Part shown: positions 12,494 through 23,808 of the stretch, piece after piece | How positions within the stretch are numbered: position 1 is the stretch's first letter | How the letters are laid out: each line of letters opens with the position of its first letter | Assembly (NCBI RefSeq): GCF_021018805.1 | Contig: NC_086251.1 | Location: 46,818,767 to 46,882,766, forward strand | Reading direction: 5' to 3' | Source of the DNA: Prinia subflava | Lineage: Eukaryota > Chordata > Aves > Passeriformes > Cisticolidae | DNA length: 64,000 nt | Made by a program: the position numbers and the translations under genes | The notes under the pieces: generated by a model | What the model was told of the DNA's origin: nothing | Database searches by the model: none | The model's input: only the letters and a program-made list of their open reading frames with translations

Positions 12494-13069
12494 TGGGGAA
12501 GGAGGCCCGGGCGGGGATCGCTGCTGGCGGGCGGCTTTCCCTGCGCCTCTGCCGATCGTGCGCCCTCCGCCGCCGCACTGCGGGACTGGAGCGGGAACTG
12601 CTGCGGGGAGAGGCGGGGTGGAGTTTCCAGAGCCAGCCCGTCCTTCCCACCGCCCTTATCCCTCATGAAGCTCTCCGGGACGGAACAGCCGAGCGGGGTC
12701 TCCAGAGCCTGGAGCGCTCGGCTGTGTAAAGGGTGATGCTGTAGGAGGCCAGGCGGCCTTTCTGTTGGTAACCAGGTATGCCCGGAGGCCCTGGCAGCCT
12801 GTCCCAGCACCGGCAGCGAGGGCACAGATAACCTCCTGCACTCGGCCCTTCCTCAGCCTCCTGGCCGCGGAGTCAGCCGGCATGTCTGATAGCATCCATG
12901 AGCCTGCCCTCCACAAAGGAACGAGAAAAATAACTTTTTATGCTTTGACACTTTGTGCTTTCTTGGACAGGATGTTCCGCTTCTTAATTATGTATTGTCT
13001 GAAACAGTATTTCCTTTTATTCTCTAGCCAGTGCCTGATTCTTGCATTGTGAGGAGAAAATAAGCACCC

Positions 13070-13700
13070 TATTCACTTTTTCTGCAAATTTTAATACCCT
13101 ATTAATGTACTTCAATATTCTCCTTCCTAGACTGAAAATTTTGCCTATTTTCTTTGTATGCTAAAGCCACTCCTTGTTGAATTTCTTTAGTTTTTCCAAT
13201 TCTTACATTAAAACTAGTGCATGATCAGAATTTCACATAATGATTAAGGTGTACAGTGAATTTAGGGATTATATTGAATTATGATGACTGGTTTGCTTTG
13301 TGCTCCTTTTCCAATGCCTTCTGATCATCCTGTTTGGCTTTTGTCTTCTCCTGTGCTCCAGCATCTGTCGAGAGACCATTTGTGATTGGCAAAAGATAAC
13401 AGGTAACTACTGTGTGTAGATAATAGGATTAAATTCCCTGTACACACTGCTTCACATCTACCAAATTGATTTTTTTGGTAATTTTATAATTCATCTTTTA
13501 AATACTTCGGTGACCTTTCTCAGTCAGATTTCCAGTTGATTGCTGCAAATACCTTTGCACCATCTGCACACTTTGTCAACTCTACAGTCACTGCATTTGC
13601 AGCCTTTTTTTAGATGCTGATGACTTCATCCTTCAAAAAATTCTAAAACTATTTCTTAGTCCTTGTTTCCTACCTTTAGTTTATTATTGGTCCATAAAAT
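13070..13700 (-). mobile_element. Possible ancient CR1/L3-type LINE fossil
   Basis: Phrases such as AATATTCTCCTTCCTAGACTG, the segment around CACCATCTGCACACTTTGTC and GATGCTGATGACTTCATCC resemble, in the same order, the reverse complement of old amniote CR1 3' coding regions as I remember them. Similarity is weak and the boundaries are guesses. Confidence 0.35.
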
Positions 13701-16335
13701 GCTATTCATCAACAGGAGATAAGTATGAAAGTACAGAGAGGAGAGGATTCAGAACAAAACAGTGATCATGGACACCGATAGTCTGGAAGTCATCAAACGA
13801 GTGAGGCCTGATTGCCAACTTGGAAAGTTTGGCATTAAATGTACACTCACCTACTGATGTGGAGGCAAGTTTTGTTCTATGAAGTTTTGTAGTAAAACAT
13901 TAGAATGTAGAAAGTGTAGTATGTAATATATAGAAATATATATCTACCTAGAACTGATACAGAAGATAGGGAAGTAATCTCAAAGAAGCACCTTACCAAT
14001 TTTGAAGAGAATTAAAAAAATAATTACCTTGCCACATGCACTTTTTAGTCTTTATTGCGAGAACAGAAAACATATGTAATTTTGTAAGCTGCAGTTGTCT
14101 TCTGGCATAATTTCTCCAGGTAGTTTTAGAACTCGTGACCAATATCAACCAAATTTAAAAGAGGGTTACAGGTTATTACTGCAAATGAAATGAAAATAGG
14201 TCAGAACTCACAGCAGGATTTTAGTGGGAGCAAAACTGCAGTGTGCATGCAGTTTACATTGGGAGACTGACCCACTGAGAAAGTTGAGTCAGAACTCTCC
14301 TGTTCATGGAAATATGTGTTATCATATTTGGAAGTTCCTGAAATCTGTAAATGTGTTTATTCTGCATACTTCAGCAATGAGAAAACTACCACCTACCTAC
14401 AGAGGAATAATTATTTACCTCTTCTCTTATGAGTGAGACTCAAAGCCCTTTCAAGCTTTTGATGCTCTAGTGCAAGATAAACTAAATAGATTTAATAAAA
14501 AAGCACTCAATTAATTTGCAGATTGTCATTTTTTGCATTGTCTCTGACCTGCTCACAGTGATGGTAGCTAATGGCTTCTCAACAAAGAGAATACAGAAAA
14601 TGTGCTTTTTGAGAGTAAAGCAAATGACCAAAGAGAGAGTTTATAAGAATCCTATGCACAGATTTATGCTCTGTCCCTGAAAGTTATACCAGATTATGGC
14701 TAAAGAGAAGGATACATTAACACACAGAATTACTGTTGCCATACATCTGTTACTGTGACAAAGAAAACCCCAACCAAACTAGCAATATTTAACACTACCA
14801 CAAATTGAAAGAAGTATCTTCCATTATCAGAAATGAAGTTAAACTTGAATGAATGTTGCTTTTAGATTATTGCACAAGTCGTTACGATTTAACATTAGTA
14901 AAGTTGGCTCTGCAGTAAAATCTGCTTTGACATTTCTTTGTATTTTTGAATGAGCAGTACCCATGGTGATGAAATGTAGTTTTCTGCAATGTATCCAATG
15001 TGTTAAATAAATTGGTTGCCTCGATGCAGTTGAGCCACACTTTTCCTTAGGATTTACTAAAAAGTCTCACCAAAGGACCTCTTGATGTCTAGAGTAAAGA
15101 AATACTCAGCAGTTTCTTCAGTTCTATCCTCATAAAAGCAAACCATCATTACAGATAAAACTACAGTAGCTGCATATAACATGAGTTCCTTGTTAATAAG
15201 AAGGAATGAACTAACCAACTATAGGAACTAACAAGTCCCTTAAGAACACTCTGGTCTGCTTTTTACATTGTGTCTACCTATTTAACATACTAAAATCTGG
15301 TATAGTTGTTTTTTTTTAAATTAATCAACTGTAAGAATTTTTCTTCTTTGATAAGGATTTTCTTCTTTGAAAAGCTTTATAATGAATAATGTACTGAACT
15401 ACCTAAACAGATGTGAGAGGGATTGTTTATAGCAGATTTAGGATTTGAGTTCTTTTGTATGTTTTGATAAAATCATAGCATTGTATTTAGGGGCAAAAAC
15501 AATCCCTCTCATGAGGTCCATAACATTTTCCTTATTACAATGAAATTGTAGTGGATATTTGTGATTCTGACATTTGTGAAATGGGTGCCATTGAAGCAGT
15601 AATTCGAATCCCTCTGTGGCCACAGAGCTAGAGGGACAGTTGGATGTATTCACTGGTGCCACCTCTGGCTCCCCCGAGCAGCCCTAATGTGACAGACTGC
15701 AGGCTTTTGCTCCATCAGCCTTTCCAAACCTCACTGATGCCCTGAGTGCTTTATGTGATGATGCACTTGTATCATGATGAGAATGCTTATGCAGCTTACT
15801 CCTATGTGGCTTTCATACGATGCATTTAGCATGTTCCAGGAGTGACAGGAACTGGGCAAATGGAAAAGGAGGAGGCTATAACTGTATCTCCCTGCAGTGG
15901 GACCTATGGAGCACTACAGGATTTCCAATAACACAGGTTCCTGTCCTGATGGCGCGCCAAGTTTCCAGCCTTACTCTACATTTTCCCGGTCCTTCCTCAG
16001 GTTTCTTTCACTAAAAATCTTTATGTCTATGCCAGCACTACTCAGACGTACTGAGACCTTACTCAGTAATTTTACCAAGGTCTAATTTTTTATTGACACC
16101 TACTCAGCATGCAGAAACACAAGAGCTCTGTTTCCAGCTCTGCCAGGTGCGACGCGTGGCTGCTGGGCTGTAACCTCAGCACCATGCCATGGCCAGCCTT
16201 GCCACGAGAACAGCACAGAGGAAATCATCTCCTGCAGGACTATCACATGTTGGGGACTTCAGTGGTGCTAATTAAGTCCCTGTAGCTATTTTATTTCCTC
16301 TTTCTGCCCTGTTGTCAGCGTCCTGTGTGGACTGG

Positions 16336-16359
16336 CAGCTCCTGGGGGCCCAGGAGCTG
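16336..16359. repeat. Inverted repeat, 10-bp arms
   Basis: CAGCTCCTGG, a 4-base spacer GGGC, then CCAGGAGCTG. Nearly the same arm recurs a few bases downstream. It could form a GC-rich hairpin; no function is evident. Confidence 0.7.
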
Positions 16360-17731
16360 TGCAGGCCAGGCCAGGAGCTCCCCAGTCAGGAGCAGGGCAC
16401 TGGGAGCACCAGGGGCAGCGCTAGCCCTGGAATCAGGAACCACCCTGGGGACAAGGACAGGCTGGACAGGCTGGATTCTCCAGGCTGAAGAATGCCCAGC
16501 CTGGAGGGGCCCGTGGCTGGGGAGGGCAGGGCTGTGTGGAGCTGGAGATTGGCTCTGCTCTCTCTCCCTGCAAAGCTGCTGTTACACTTCCCAGCCTTTC
16601 ACCCTCCACATCTGCTGCTCACTTCAGGAGGAGAGGACAGGCCTCCCCAGGGACCAAACCTCCACCACCTCTGCTCCCTGCTGGCTTTCTCTCCCAAATA
16701 ACCAAATTCATGCTGCTAGCATCAAGCAAGGCATGGCTGGGGCATTCCACAGAGGGAAAGATGTAGAGCTCTCTGTCATCTCACGCTTTGCTGTTGTTTG
16801 AGAGAGGAAACTCAAGAAGATGTCTTCTAAGAAAAAGTTCTTCTTAAATGTTATTCTTCCAGTCCTCAAAACTGACAGATCTAAACAAAACAGTTGGACA
16901 CTAATGTATAATAATTTTACATCTGTCTTTCAAAGGGGCTTCTCTTGTATTTTTATAGGGAAATAACTCATATTTAGCTACAAATTTCAACTACTAATGT
17001 TCTCTTCAGTTTTAATTATCTATATTACTTGCACAATAAGTTTTCTTGGTGATGATATTGTATAATACTGCTATGACATTTAATGTATCATATTTTCTCC
17101 TCAAAGGACCTACTTTACAGGTCAGTAGAGTATTTTATACAGAGATTTTGAAAATTACATTATAAAAATGCAATTCTACTGCCTTATTCTTACAATGTAA
17201 TAAACAATACCTGAATAAAATCTTAGCAGTTTAAATTATTAATAAAATAGGGCTATAAAATTATATGGGAAATGTGCAAACATTTTTCCTTCAACAGATA
17301 AAATTAAAGAGAAAATAAACATATACAAGATGATTGATGCATTTTTGCTAATATTTTCACAAGGGCTGTCAGGGCATCTTTCTAATGCTTTAATAAATCT
17401 GGTGGTTTATTTACTGATCCAAGTTCTATCTGTAAAATCTTCACTGACAAAAAGCTTGCTGGGCTATCAAATGCTTGCTGGGTAGATCAGTTATGACAGG
17501 TATATTTGTGATGGACATATGTAATAAAGATAACTGGTTCAGTTCAGATACACATTCTGATGCTACACTTCAAATACCTAAAGGAAGTTTTTTATTTGAT
17601 TTTTTCAGGCTGTATGGTAGTGCTGGCCTTGAACTTCAAGTTGAAGCCATGGTCAGACTGATCCTGTAGGCAAGTTTGAAATATGTATACACTGTTCCAT
17701 TATACAAAATATAAACAGCAACACAATTAAT

Positions 17732-18346
17732 ATGAAAAATCTGCATCAAAGCCATACTTTAGACAGGTCTATCAGGTGTTTAGACATAAACCTCAGAGTT
17801 GTAAAGTATTTTAAGTTCTGCTATGTATTCATGTATGAAAATGTGAATATAAGTCTGTATTTCTATACAGATTCCAAAAAAATTGGGGTCTTGATATTGT
17901 TCACAGTCCATTTCCTGCAAACAAAACACAGCAGGAGAGGAAGGAGGTATTTTGCAGACATAATCACAGCATTTTGTTTACTAGAAAGGCTCACGAGCAT
18001 TTTATACAAGCTTCTCGGGGCAGAGACTAGAACATTTAAAGAAATTCAGAATGATCAGAACTTCCTGTACATATCCAGACCCATAAAATTTTGTCCAGTT
18101 TCTTTTTGCAGAGAAAAGAGGCAAGGAATTGTGGTCCTCGAAAAAATGCAAACCAGATCAAACAAACAAACAAAAAACCCTACCCCACATCCACCCTTAT
18201 TTTTGGCCTATTTTTATATTTTTTACCATGTAGTTCTGCCGTCTTTCTTTTTAAAATACTGCAGGAATAGATCCTCCTGCAAGAAAAATGCACATGACAT
18301 ACTTTTATTCTCAAATCAAAATAAGTGTTACATGCCATTTTGTTAG
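17732..18346 (+). other. Unexplained 204-codon open reading frame
   Basis: The ATG at 17732 opens 204 codons in AT-rich DNA, where stops should be frequent. The predicted protein is rich in Phe, Cys, Lys and Ile, with a few hydrophobic stretches (around residues 52-62 and 168-180). I recognise no domain or family. There is no CpG island or clear promoter in front of it, the ATG context is poor, and no splice structure is apparent. It may well be chance; it is recorded because of its length. Confidence 0.2.
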
Positions 18347-19079
18347 AAAACATAAAACTTACTGCATAATTTTGAGGTGACTTTATGGCTTCATTGTGCA
18401 GCCACAGGTGAAGCTTCCAGTTACTGTGATGAGGTGGGTTTTTTGGTCTCTTGGGAGCAGATGTTAATTTGGAGGAGGAGTCATATTCCTAATGAACTTT
18501 TCAAAATGCAGTCTGCTTACATAGTCAGTATTTAAAAATAAATAAGCTACACCAACAGTCAGAATTTTCCATTTTCTATTGCATTTAGCAATTCTGCATT
18601 TTCCCTGGATTTTATGGTTTCTTATATAAAATCCATGCTAATTTCTCATTAGATGTTTTCCCAAAATAAAATTGATCCTGCCATTTATGCCTAGTCTCCA
18701 GCCTTTTGTGGATATATGTTTGCAAGGGATGGTCTGAATCACTAAGTTCAGCCTTCTCTGCAGAAAACCTCACCACATAAGTGTGTTCATATATTCAATT
18801 TTGAAATTTGTTGGGCTTTTCTACCCACAACTCCTGCAGAGAGACAGGTCCAGAACCATGATGTTCCAATATTTACAAGCATCCTGACTTCCTCCTTAAT
18901 TACCTTGATGTTTATATCCATCTGTTTCTGGGCCAGCAATTTCCTATGGCTTAAAATAGCTCTGTGCTTCATGAGGGTGCTAACCTGGATGTAATCTATG
19001 CACAGACAGCAATCTGCCACTCAGCCCTTCTGCCATTAGGCAATTTAAAAAATTTCATTGCTCAGTCCACTGAACTTTT

Positions 19080-20700
19080 TTGCACGTTTCTCAGTTCATA
19101 TTCTGAACTAGAATTGTACACAGTATTCAAGACACAGTGGTACTTCTCAGTCTCTACTGGAAATATTCTACAGCCCTGCATTTAACATTTAGTTGGCTGA
19201 ATCATACTAGTGGCTCATAATGACCATAATTATTAATTATAATTTGGCATTTCCAAACAATTGCTTTCCTTATATGAATTCTCCCCATTACAGCAAAAAA
19301 TTTTGTTATTAATCCCTAAGGACATGGCCTTCTATTCTGTATTAAATGCAGCTTTACTTCCATAAGTCACCTGTTTTATAGGAGTGAAATTTTTGATATG
19401 GCTCATTGTGAGCAATGCCTCTGTTTTTCCCATCAGCAAGTTTAATTAGCACATTCTTATTTTTGTGTCATTGTCTTTGTTAAATAATCTTGGCCAAATG
19501 TTAGTATAAGGAGCCCCCACTGAATTCCCTCTTTGGTCTCATAGTTCCCTTTCCAGCACAGACCTATTCTCTTCCCTCTTTTAGCCACTTCTTCATCAAA
19601 CTTACATTTCTTGTGCTATTTCCCATTTCATCTAATAATCTCACAAGTGCAACATTGTCAAATGCTTTCCTAAGATAAAAATTAATTGTATCTAATGGGT
19701 TTCCATCATAAAAATTCTTCTGCTGTTAAAATACACTCATGGTCTGTCTTTGGTAAAACTGAACTGCATTTTATCCCATCTTCCACTTATTTCCACTCTG
19801 TTCATTAATTTCAAGCTTTATTTTAAAGCTTTGTGTCTTGTTGTAGACTAACAGAATAACTGCAAATATAGCAAATGTTTATAAAATAAAAGGGAAGCTT
19901 GTTATATAGCACCACCTCAATACCACAGGTGGATTAAAATCTGTACCACAAGCCATAAAACTTAATTCCCTAGTTTTTTCAGTAGTCAGGAATGCTCCCT
20001 TCTCCTTTGAACAAGTTGAGCTCTCCTAGTTTAGCTTCCATCTCACAATTCTTTTCACTTTGTGTACATTCTCTTGTGGCTTTGACTTTCCTTTCTACAT
20101 CTTTGTCTGTTCTGAAAGCTGCAAAAATTACTCATTAGGCTGGGACATGCAACTAGATTATACCAGACCTTTAGGGCTCCCCGTTCTTTATGTGCTAGTT
20201 GCAATTAGCTGCCTATATTGCTAAATAGTCTTTTACTTTTTGTTTCAATCTTCTGCAAGGTCTAGCTCTGAGTTAGGTTTGGCAAACCTTCCTGAGTCTG
20301 CACCTCCAAGACTCTGAATCACAGCTTTCTTGGTTCATTCATTTCCCTTTTCCATTCTATCCAGAGCTCTTCCTTGCTTTTTCTCTGACTGTGAAGTAGT
20401 TACTCATCCCTCTTTCATACTTGGAATGTAAATTCCAGACATTTTTTGTATCTGTGTTAGATAAATTCCAGATCTCTCATGTTTAAGCCTCTGATTTATT
20501 ACCTCAATTACTATGTCTAATTTACCAATATTTGTTCTTATAGTATTAAAAAAGCCCTCTAAAACTTTGCCAGAACATTTTTGTTTACTCTTCCATTACA
20601 TTTGGATTTTCAGCCAGGTGGGAAGGGAGAGAGGACTGTTCTGTTTTTACTTTAAACACAACCAGTTTCCTCCTCATCTTTCCTACCTACTCAATTAGTC
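19080..20700 (-). mobile_element. Ancient, heavily degraded LINE (CR1/L3-like)
   Basis: Read on the plus strand, blocks resemble the reverse complement of old amniote CR1-type reverse-transcriptase genes in the correct order: GTACACAGTATTCAAG near 19,115; TAGTGGCTCATAATG near 19,209; ACATTGTCAAATGCTTTCC near 19,651; the ATCTAATGGGTTTCC segment near 19,690. Many indels have destroyed the frame. The right boundary is especially uncertain, because 19,800-20,700 is only loosely similar. Confidence 0.45.
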
Positions 20701-22046
20701 TAAAATAGCATCAGTTTGTAAAAGATAAAAAAGCTTTTCATTTTTACCAGTAAAAAATAAAAAAGCTTTTGTTGTCACTTGCACAAGTACCTGAGCTATA
20801 GTGGCATTAACAGCCCATGTTTTTCACTGTACAGGTGCCTTTTTTAATCTCTCTTCAATCTTGTCAGAAATCTTCTTCATCCCCATGTTTTGCCAAAAAC
20901 TGAGCTGAGCTGCCTACAGATTTTCTTTTCTCCAATCTCTATTTGTGCTGCAAAATTACATTAATTCAGTTGCCAATGAGACTGTAAACTTTCCTCAGTT
21001 TTCTAGAAAATTTCAATTTGTAAATAATATCAGACAGATATCCATTATTGATATTGAGAAGTTTATTACCAGACAATTTGTATAATGCTTGAGTTATATG
21101 CAATGTCACCTCTCTGCAAGAATGCTGATTGCTGTCACTAGACAACTGATATGACAGGCATTGAAGCTAGTTGATAAATACACTGTTAAAATACAGTATA
21201 ATGACCTGAAATCCTGCTATCCTCAACTATTACACTGTTCTTTCAGCACACAGAAGATTATTAAACCTATAAAAAACCCAATCTAATGTACCTAAATTAT
21301 GGATGGCATCACTAAGTCATAATACTGTATTAACTGAGACTAATCAATTATATATTTATTAAAATTTAATCCTCTATCCTACTAGCAGTGAAAGTCCCAT
21401 CATACAGACTGCAGTTATTCTGCTGATGTGCTGTTCCTTTCTATCCTAAAAGGATCAGTATGCTGCACAACCTTGAAAAGAGGAGAATGCATAGGTAAGT
21501 ACACTTGGTAAGCTCTATAACAGCAATTGGAAATGTAATTTTCATGTAGAGAAGAAAGAACATTAATTTTATTTTTATAGTTCTTCCTCAAAGAACCATA
21601 GGTATGTCCTCAAAGGTATGTCTGTGCCTTTTTCATGCACTTCTTTTTCACCTTACCTGTCCTTCAGTGTTTTGCTACACCTATTAAATTGCATGAAAGC
21701 AGTCCTTTTGGCTCAGAAGGCTGGAACCAGTCATACAGTCATTAAATGTATCAGGAGGAAAAGTAAGGATGATGGCAATTCAAACCTAGTTCTTAGTACA
21801 AGAGTAAGAATAGCCTAAGCCAAAATAATCTGAATGCCCATATACCTGCATCAGGGTAACAGTGAACATATATATACAATTTTATATTCTGTAGCTTATT
21901 TTATACACACATACAGGAGTGGAGCAGTCTGAAATTTAGAAATTCCCAAGAAAATTGAGTACTTCAAAAATCTGTTAGTCTGTACCACAAATATGAATAT
22001 GCACAACTTTATCAATATGCTTGCAATCATCTTCATTCCAATGTGA

Positions 22047-22114
22047 GCAGGAGGTTGGACTAGAAGATACTCTGAAGGCTCTTCCAAGCTGGCTCAGGCT
22101 ATGATCCTGTATGA
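22047..22114 (+). mobile_element. CR1 3'-end fragment
   Basis: GCAGGAGGTTGGACTAGA followed by a degenerate CTTCCAAGCTGG segment and GGCTATGATCCTGTATGA is the sense 3' end of an avian CR1. It is about 70 bases long and diverged. Confidence 0.65.
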
Positions 22115-23789
22115 ATTCTCTCTCTCTAGAATTCTCTCTTCACAACCACTATTCCACACCCAGACATGCACAATACCAGAAGGCAACCCTTTGTCAAAAA
22201 GCTTGTAGCACATATCTGTCTCCCATACATATTTATTCCCTTTTTAGTGAAAAAAAACTACTCAGGATGATCACGACCACACACGATCATCTGCTCACAA
22301 ATGGCCAGGCATACATTGTTCCTTTTCTTTTCCCAGACACTCAGTATTGTACACCAAACATTTATCTCACTCTCTATCCCAAATACTCTTTCTTCCCTTA
22401 TTAAATGTTACTTTCTTTTTTAATTCCCCACAGATTCTTCATTACTTTCTTTTAAATCATAAATTTTGCTCAATGCTGTTGGGCTTTCATGAACCCTGAG
22501 TTCATTTTCTCAACTGCAGCCATTATCCAAAATACTTTCCACCCATCTGGCTATATGAGTTTTTTTGGACAGAGGAGTTCTCACCTATTTTCATGACTTC
22601 ACTTTATTTACATGAAGTGTCATGTAAATATGGACAACTTCTAAGATGCTTCAGTGATACTTTCGTATTCCTTACACTTTGCTTTGACAAACAATTATTG
22701 TCTACTCTTTTCATTATTATCCACGTTAGATATGAGCTCTTCTTTCTATAATTTAGCCTAGCAATCAGGTTACCATTCTGAACTAGAAGTCATATATATA
22801 TATATAAAAAATACCAAAAAATCCATCTAGAAGTAAATAGGAAGGCAGATAACAATTTACACAATTAATTAATGATGAAGAAATTATCATTAGTGTTCAT
22901 CAGTATATCCAGAACAACTTAACAAAGTATAGCTTATCATGCTCGACAATCTTGTGCTGAAAGCAATGTAATACTGTAGCTGTATTTCCTAGGAATCACA
23001 ACCATTGATTCCTGATATTTAGACCTGCTCAAAGTCCTCAAATTTAAATAACACTTAAATGGCATTCTACCAACTCTGCTATCAAAAGGGTATATCAGTG
23101 AGATTTAGAATTAAGTACTTCTGAGCTAAGCACATTGCTGTTTTAAAGAAGAAAGTATACCATCTGCTTAAATCAAAAACTTCTGGCACCTTCACACTGA
23201 AAGGGGAAGCTGCACTCCACCCCAAACTATGTTACGGCCTTTGGCAGAAGCACACAGTAGCCTCATATGAACTGCGGAATCTCTAAACACTGTCAGAGCA
23301 GCCTTCATTTAGGAAGAGCTACATAAAGCAGGCTCTGCTAGGTTCATCCAAGTTCATTTATAGAACACTGCACCTTCAGTTTGTGAGTTGCTATCCCACA
23401 TTTGTTAGCAAAAGATCAGGAACGCTATACTAGAAAGGAAAGAGACTTCAATGTTGACATTATAGAAGTTCTTGTACAGCCATGGTCGTTAATGGAGGCC
23501 CTGTGCTGGAGTACCACTACAGAAATATAAACCCTGAAGACTGTAAGACCTTGACTGTAAAGCATCCTATTTTAAAATGCTAAGATCGGGGGTTTTCTTT
23601 GGCTGCTAGAAGTAATTACTTTTTATTACTATTCAGTGAATAACTATTTCAAAAAGGTAAATTACTAGGACTGACAATCACAGACAAGCCCAGGGAGAAG
23701 GACATTCAGATAATCAGCACAGTGAGTTAGTGAGTTGTCAGAAACAGAGATAAGATGGGGAGAGGTGCTTTGAGAGACTAAGGAGGAAA

Positions 23790-23808
23790 GGGAGGGAGTG
23801 AGGGAGGG
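23790..23808 (+). other. G-quadruplex-type motif
   Basis: Four GGG tracts with loops of 1, 5 and 1 bases, in a purine-rich stretch. Potential only; no nearby gene. Confidence 0.5.

Larger units (their letters stand above)
12120..12900 (-). promoter_or_regulatory. NRDE2 CpG-island promoter
   Basis: An abrupt switch from AT-rich DNA to dense CpG surrounds NRDE2 exon 1 and fades by about 12,900. No TATA box is visible upstream of the start codon on the minus strand, as expected for a housekeeping gene. Two YY1-type motifs lie about 40 and 95 bases upstream of the ATG. The transcription start cannot be fixed from sequence. Confidence 0.85.
12901..19079. other. Intergenic DNA between NRDE2 and CALM1, first part
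   Basis: Mostly AT-rich sequence. A degraded LINE-like segment lies at about 13,070-13,700 and a 204-codon open frame at 17,732-18,346. A moderately GC-rich patch spans about 16,120-16,800, with an inverted repeat at 16336-16359. I see no supported gene. Confidence 0.75.

Noticed and set aside
12059..12825. Open frames of 113-172 codons around NRDE2 exon 1
   Set aside because: They overlap the conserved NRDE2 start in other frames or extend it upstream without conserved sequence; explained by GC content.
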